From: Colocasia esculenta
Taxonomy: Eukaryota > Streptophyta > Magnoliopsida > Alismatales > Araceae
Assembly (NCBI GenBank): GCA_014218235.1
Contig: CM024756.1
Coordinates: 70,128,015-70,192,014 of the forward strand
DNA length: 64,000 nucleotides
Reading direction: 5' to 3'
A program made the translations under genes and the position numbers. Position 1 is the first letter of the stretch. The number at the start of each line of letters is the position of its first letter. The notes beneath the pieces were generated by a model. That model worked only from the letters and a program-made list of their open reading frames with translations, ran no database searches and was not told where the DNA came from. This document shows, in pieces, positions 58,900-64,000 of the stretch.

Positions 58900-61800
58900 A
58901 TGACCGCCTCTGGGAGCTCTGGCAACGTAGGTGGTTACAGTGTTGCCTTTCTTACGGCCGATCAATAGGAGAGGTACTCTGAAGTGAAGATCAAGCTCTG
59001 TGGAAACAAGGCAGTGGACTTAGCAGATTTGGAGAAGCACGGGATGCACAGTATGGTTGAAGCCCTTCAAAGGTTGAAATGGATAGGGTTTGCACAGTCT
59101 TAAAACCAAGCTATCCACATCTGGTGAAGGCTTTCTACACATGTTTGAAGACAGAGGAAGATGGCTCTTTCACCTCCATAGTCAAAGGTACATCTATTCA
59201 CATCACTCATGATTTGTTGGAGAGGCTATTTGGAGTGTCCACAGTTGGGCACAGTTTGGTTGAATCCGTGGATATTCTTGCCAAGGGATTAGGAATCATC
59301 GGAATTGAATACAAACTGAAGGATGGAAAGATATATATCAATCAGTTCAATGCCTTCAATAGGATCCTGCATTTCATAGTTTGTCATATTTTGGTACCCA
59401 GGAGTGCAACCCTTTCATCATGTACTAAGGGCGATGCAGACATGATGTTCTGGGCCATTCAGAAGCAAGACATCAATATGGCTCAAGTGATTATAGAAAG
59501 AATGAAGTCTGCTGCATAAGCTATTTGGGACAGAAAGAACAAGCTAACTGTGTCCCTTCCCTATGCTTATCTATTGACAAGAATTTTCAGTCACTTGGAT
59601 ATAGACTTGAAAGGAGAATTGATGGAAAAGATGGGTCAGCCAAACAAATCAAGAAATAAGAAGAGTGGATTTTCCCTCATCGGAAATGTTTGGACCAAGA
59701 CTTCAGTGGCAGTGAGTGAAGCTATCATTGGAGAAATCCCTGAAGACCCTCCAGTTCAAGAAGAAGAAGCAGCAGTCAGAGAAGAGGAGCCTCCTGCTCC
59801 TGCAAGAAGGATTGAGGACATTGCACCTGAACACATTGAGCCCATTGGGCAATCAATTGAAAAAATTGTCCCTCCTACAGTCCCTGCACCTGCTATTGTT
59901 GAAGAACTAATTGCTGAAGGTGCTGCTCATATTGAGGGGGAACAGGAAGAAACTCACATAGAAGAAACCCCCATTGTACCTGAAGTAGTAACTGCAATGG
60001 AGGAGAGCCTTGAAGACATAGTTGCAGAGGTTGTGGCACCAGGCCACACTGAAGATGTTCAGATGGAAGATGCTCCAGCTCAGGGGGAGCCTGAGATTCA
60101 AGAGAAATCAGATAATCAGGGGGAGCCCACAGCCAGTGCCCCTACTGATCAGTTTTAGGAAGGTGTTGTGGAGAGCACCTCAGATGATGATGTAGAGCCA
60201 GCTGTTGGCTCAAGAGATAGAAGTAAAGGTGTTGCTTCAGATATTCCCTTGCTCACTAGGGAGGCACACCACAGATCTAAGAAGAAGATGATTCATGTGC
60301 ACATAAAGCCAGTCATTAATAGACTGAATGCACATGGGGAGATTTTGCGCTCCTTGCAATCAGAAGAAACATCTATCTTTCTTAGTCAGAGCACTGAACC
60401 CAAGGAGATTGGAGCAGTTAAATCTGAGCTCCAGGAGATGAGAAATGAGTTGGGTAGCCTAAAGAGCATGATTACTGATTTATCAGAATTTGTAAGTGTG
60501 CATCTGTTAACTCCTGCCCCTCCTGCTCTCACTCAGTCTATGCCAGAAGTCAGCAAAGGGCCATCAGGATCAGTTGAGCCAACTGCAGGGCCATCAGGGC
60601 CAGTTGTTGAAGAATCAGGGCCACTAGGGCCATCTGAGGAAGATAGACAATCAGGGCCAAGTGTAGCTGAAGATATCAGTGCTGGGCCATCCGGGCCATC
60701 CAAGCCAGTGGAGTCAGTGGCAGGACCAACCGGGCCTCAAGTGTATGTAGAGGAAGCTGTTATGCCCCCAGGGTCTTCTGAATACCCCAATCTTCAGACC
60801 CAAGCCCCTTCCTCTCCACCCACATCCTTCGTTGCCCCTCTTGCACCTGAAACCTTCAAGAAACCACTCCCTAAAAACATATCTTCTCCTACCCCTTTCC
60901 CTACTGCCACCTCCTCATCATCTCCTCCCTCCTCTTCCATTCCTCATCCAACTTCCGAGGCACCTCCAGCCTCATCCTCTTCTGCTGGACCTTCCTCAGC
61001 AGGTCCCTCATCTACTGGACCATCAGCTCAACCACCTCCTACTTCATCTTTTGGTTCTTTTCATCTACCTACTTCACCCTCCTTCATCACCATCATTCCG
61101 GAAGGAGCCAGTGTTATCCATCATACTGTGCAAGACATCAAAGATGAATTTGAAGAAGCCATCCTTCACACAGTTCTTGCAGTTCTTGCCCATATTCACA
61201 GGACTGACTCCCAACCTTCCTCCAGTCTTGCTCCTAAGAAAAGAAAGACCTCCTCATCTCTTGTTTACCCTTCAAATCAAACTCTCTTTCCTCCTCTGTG
61301 GTATTCTCTTTCTGTTGTCAACAGAAAGAGATCCTTGTATGTTGAATATCTCCAAAAGTGCACCTTTGCAGCCACTTTTGGTCTTCCCTACCTTAACCTC
61401 TCTGAACATCTCAATATCATTCTTCCTATTTCTGCTCTTCCCAAAGCTGAACAAGCTAAAATCCTATCCACTGCTGAGTCCAAGACTGAGGATTAGTGGG
61501 CCAGGGCCAACAAAGCTCTCTACAGAAAATATGAGGTTGCCAGGTCCAACATCATTCCACCCAAAGATCACCCACTCACCTTATCTGAGTGGTTTGTCTG
61601 CCAGCACAGAGATTCTAGGGGTCCCCTCATTCAGAAAGAGATCAAATTCATCAGGCAATTCCAAATGTACCAAGATTACTGCTTTGTCAATCGCCTGCCA
61701 GAGGTCCAGCTTGGTCAATTCAAAGGAGCCATAGCTCTACTCCGCACAGAGAATCCTGTCAACACCCCTCTTCAGGTTGATTTTGCAACCTTGAAGATGC

Positions 61801-62441
61801 CTGAGATTGCCTATATCCCCAAGCTTCATTTTCTCTTTATGGAATCTGAGGTAGGTCCTATCATTTTTGAAAGATTTGCAAGAGTCATGGCCAAGGTGTT
61901 TGTTCAGAGGGGAACTCCTCTTGCCTTCCATAGGCTCATCTTCAGAGAATATCAAAGAGGATTCATCAAGTCATCAGTCTTAGCACCTATTCTCTTAGAG
62001 TCCGAAAGATTTGACAACTCTGAATGGTGCAAAGCTTATCCTCAGACTGCTCTTCAGCTTGAGTAACTGAATTCCTCTCTGCACAAGTCAAACTAGCTGA
62101 TTATCACTCCAGAAAAATTTATGGACCTCAACTCCATAAATCTGGTCTTAGATCCCTATTCAACTTGGATTGAGCAGTACAAAATCTTTATAGCCTTGAA
62201 GAAAGATTTGCTGGCTCATAAGCTCCACTACCCTCTGTCTATTGACAAGTTTCTTCAGCATGCCAGCTTTGGAGCTGCTGGACCCTACAAGTCATCGCTT
62301 AGTAATCAGGAGTATACCTCCTTCATTGAAGAACAGAGGCTCCTCCACATCAAAAGACTTAGTCCAGAGATGGGGCCATCTTATGATATTAGTTGGGGGG
62401 ACTTTAGAAATCTTTTTGAAGAGCAGGAAGTTCAAGCTTGA
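58900..62441 (+). pseudogene. Sirevirus env-like gene, broken
   Basis: Starts at ATG 58,900 (MTASGSSG). It has a stop at 58,966 and a frame change near 59,075, then stays in one frame to the TGA at 62,439. In that frame there are stops at 59,517, 60,156, 61,494, 62,064 and 62,094; the last two may reflect a local double frameshift at 62,060-62,150. The N-terminal part (SYPHLVKAFYTCL ... ITHDLLERLFGV ... HFIVCHILVPRS, about 59,100-59,410) matches the plant transposon domain of Sirevirus env-like proteins. Then comes an acidic Pro/Glu-rich stretch (59,740-60,150), a predicted coiled coil (ELQEMRNELGSLKSM, about 60,426-60,470), GPSGP-type repeats (60,558-60,745), a Ser/Pro-rich linker, and a folded-looking C-terminus (61,500-62,440). 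I see no convincing signal peptide or fusion peptide. Its role in the family is unproven. Confidence 0.85.
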
Positions 62442-62584
62442 CAGATCATCACTCATCATGCTTCTAGATTGTCTCCTGCCTTCTACATACCTAACCCCTC
62501 TAATGAATGAAATTCCATTCTTGGCTCTATTTATCTGTCTATCTTCTTTTCTCTTCAGTTATCTATTTCTTTTTTCTTAATGAT

Positions 62585-62597
62585 AAAAAGGGGGAGA
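62585..62597 (+). other. Upstream PPT-like copy
   Basis: AAAAAGGGGGAGA, identical in core to the tract adjoining the LTR 102 bp downstream. Repeated PPTs are a known feature of Sireviruses. Confidence 0.75.
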
Positions 62598-62686
62598 AAT
62601 TATTTTGAAATACATACCTTAAAATTTTCAGAAAATGTATTTCAGTTCTTTTTACGCATGCAAATTCCTTATGTTTTGTTATCACC

Positions 62687-62700
62687 AAAAAGGGGGAGAT
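62687..62700 (+). other. Polypurine tract next to the Sirevirus 3' LTR
   Basis: AAAAAGGGGGAGAT directly precedes the LTR start TGATGATCAG. The rest of 62,442-62,700 is AT-rich spacer with no gene. Confidence 0.85.
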
Positions 62701-64000
62701 TGATGATCAGTCCATCTCCATATAAAAAATATTATTTATTTTATGTATTTTTGGTGATTAACAAAACTATGTGAACTCCTATTTAAACATCATATTATGT
62801 ATTTAATCATCAGGTCATCAAGCACTAATTCAGTTAAAATAAATTAGATGTCTACATACACTATTCTCTGAGGTTCAATGCATATGCTTTGTCTAAGTAC
62901 ACATCGACTTCCTTGAAAGAACAACAATTTGGTCGCTACATCGATTTCATTCCTGCATCGGTTTCACTTAAACAACGACTTCCTGAGTACACATCGATTT
63001 CAGTCTAGCATCGACTTCATAAGTAAAACAACGATCCTGATCTTACAACAACTTCATAGAAACAACGATTTGCTCGCTACAACGATTTCGTTTCACTTAA
63101 ACAACGACTTGGTCGCCACAACAATTTCGTTTTACTTAAATAACGATTTGATCGCTAAAACGATTTCGTTTCACTTAAACAACGGCTTGGTCGCCACAAC
63201 GATTTCATTTTACTTAAACAATGATTTGATCACGACAACGATTTCATAAGTCACTTAAACAACGACTTCATAGAAACAACGATTTGGTCGCTACATCGAT
63301 TCTGTTTAACTTAAACAACAATTTGGTCGGTATAACGATTCGGTTATTGCAACAACGACTTGGTCAATACAACGACTTTGTTTTACTTAAACAACAACTT
63401 GGTCACTACAACGATTCTGTTTTACTTAAACAATGACTGGTTGCTACAATGATTTCACTAAAACATCGACTCTACATGAAACAATGATTTAATCTCTATA
63501 ACGACTTCTTGTGCAACAACGATTTCATCTGCACATCGATTCTGTTTAAATAACGACTTGTATAGAACATCGATTTCATTACATTAATACATAGATTATG
63601 TTCACATCAACTTGGTTTCAACATGGATTACATTCTTACATAAATACATTATCGATTTGATATCAACATCAACTCTCTATTTGCAAATAAAATTTAGACA
63701 ACCATTAAAGAGTCTTGTTTAATCTTCGTATTAAAGTTTCATTCCACATGATATTCAAATATATAATTTCAAATCTCTGTGGATTCCAAAAACCTTCCCG
63801 CGCATCACACTGTATCCTATGGTCTTGAACATTTATTGTGATGGTACAATATTTCCGCACGATATATCCTTGCTTACCTCACTTGTGTCACATAAAGTCT
63901 TGCCTTATATGATGACATAATAACATTTCTCTTTTGGTGTATCTTCATACAACACGACTACTAATGTTGACTGATAGTTTAGACAAAGAGAAGTTGTCTA
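62701..64000 (+). repeat. Sirevirus 3' LTR, cut by the window end
   Basis: Starts TGATGATCAGTCCATCTCC. The first 60 bp match the solo LTR at 36,028 read on the minus strand, and a minisatellite starts about 200 bp in, as in the solo LTR. If the lengths are similar it should end near 64.9 kb, outside the window. After the minisatellite (63,680-64,000) the sequence is AT-rich with no feature I recognise. Confidence 0.88.
62925..63680 (+). repeat. LTR minisatellite, about 40-bp units
   Basis: ACAACGATTTCGTTT, CACTTAAACAACG and ACTTGGTCGC alternate with a period near 40 bp, clearest at 63,040-63,200 and looser towards both ends. The core (ACGATTT/ACGACTT) is the reverse complement of that in 35,035-35,830, consistent with the opposite orientation of the two LTRs, but the repeat unit differs. 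Confidence 0.9.

Larger units (their letters stand above)
57842..64000 (+). mobile_element. Ty1/copia Sirevirus, 3' half with env-like gene
   Basis: Contains the RT tail and RNase H, an env-like gene, two PPT-like tracts and the first 1.3 kb of the 3' LTR. The 5' half is not in the window; the Tekay-like LTR sits at the break. Sireviruses are the plant copia lineage known for an extra env-like gene after pol and for repeated PPT motifs, and both are present. All coding parts carry stops or frameshifts. Confidence 0.92.

Noticed and set aside
60832..61734. 300-codon frame rich in Leu and Pro overlapping the env-like gene
   Set aside because: It is the shifted frame of the Ser/Pro-rich part of the env-like gene; the composition comes from TCC/CCT codons, and the in-register frame is better supported.
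58900..62441. A host gene captured by the retroelement
   Set aside because: Its position after Sirevirus pol and its N-terminal domain fit the family's own env-like gene; nothing points to a host origin.
62929..63249. 106-codon frame rich in HLNND and TTISF repeats
   Set aside because: It is a translation of the LTR minisatellite; the repeated peptide follows from the DNA repeat.

Overview
The window looks like plant nuclear heterochromatin. It has no recognisable host gene, no tRNA or rRNA gene and no CRISPR array. About 39 kb of the 64 kb is one tandem satellite with a monomer of about 178 bp. The rest is broken retrotransposons of plant-specific types: Ty3/gypsy chromovirus (Tekay-like), a GAG-only LTR element, a Ty1/copia Sirevirus with an env-like gene, a plant LINE, and DUF4283/CCHC retroelement fragments. 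I cannot name the species or say whether the array is centromeric or pericentromeric. Chromodomain elements of the Tekay type, with no CRM-type element seen, lean towards pericentromeric.

Layout: (1) 1-13,961 satellite, organised as an 11-monomer higher-order repeat (HOR) of about 1.93 kb, with a 22-monomer (3.86 kb) duplication at 3.0-10.8 kb. (2) 13,962-22,645 a GAG-only LTR retrotransposon: a complete 3.9 kb 5' LTR, a 1.35 kb interior with PBS, broken gag and PPT but no pol, and a truncated 3' LTR. A short templated filler joins it back to the satellite. (3) 22,667-31,127 satellite. (4) 31,128-37,112 a nest of a LINE reverse-transcriptase fragment (+), two DUF4283/CCHC fragments (-), and between them a reverse-oriented Sirevirus solo LTR. 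(5) 37,113-53,537 satellite with a 7-monomer HOR duplicated in tandem and a 5-monomer HOR series. (6) 53,538-57,841 a 5'-truncated Tekay-like element (integrase, chromodomain, 3.0 kb LTR). (7) 57,842-64,000 the 3' half of a Sirevirus: RT tail/RNase H, env-like gene, two PPT copies, and an LTR running off the window.

How the parts relate: the GAG-only element and the Tekay-like element share LTR termini, PPT, small hairpins and a possible LTR-internal intron with a GC donor and AG acceptor, so they look like a non-autonomous/autonomous pair. The solo LTR and the Sirevirus 3' LTR belong to one superfamily, and each carries its own version of an internal minisatellite. All coding regions are dead. 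Many of the stop codons fit C-to-T or G-to-A changes, as expected for long-methylated DNA. Many differences between satellite copies are one-base indels in homopolymers, which may partly be long-read error. The open reading frames inside the satellite are not genes.
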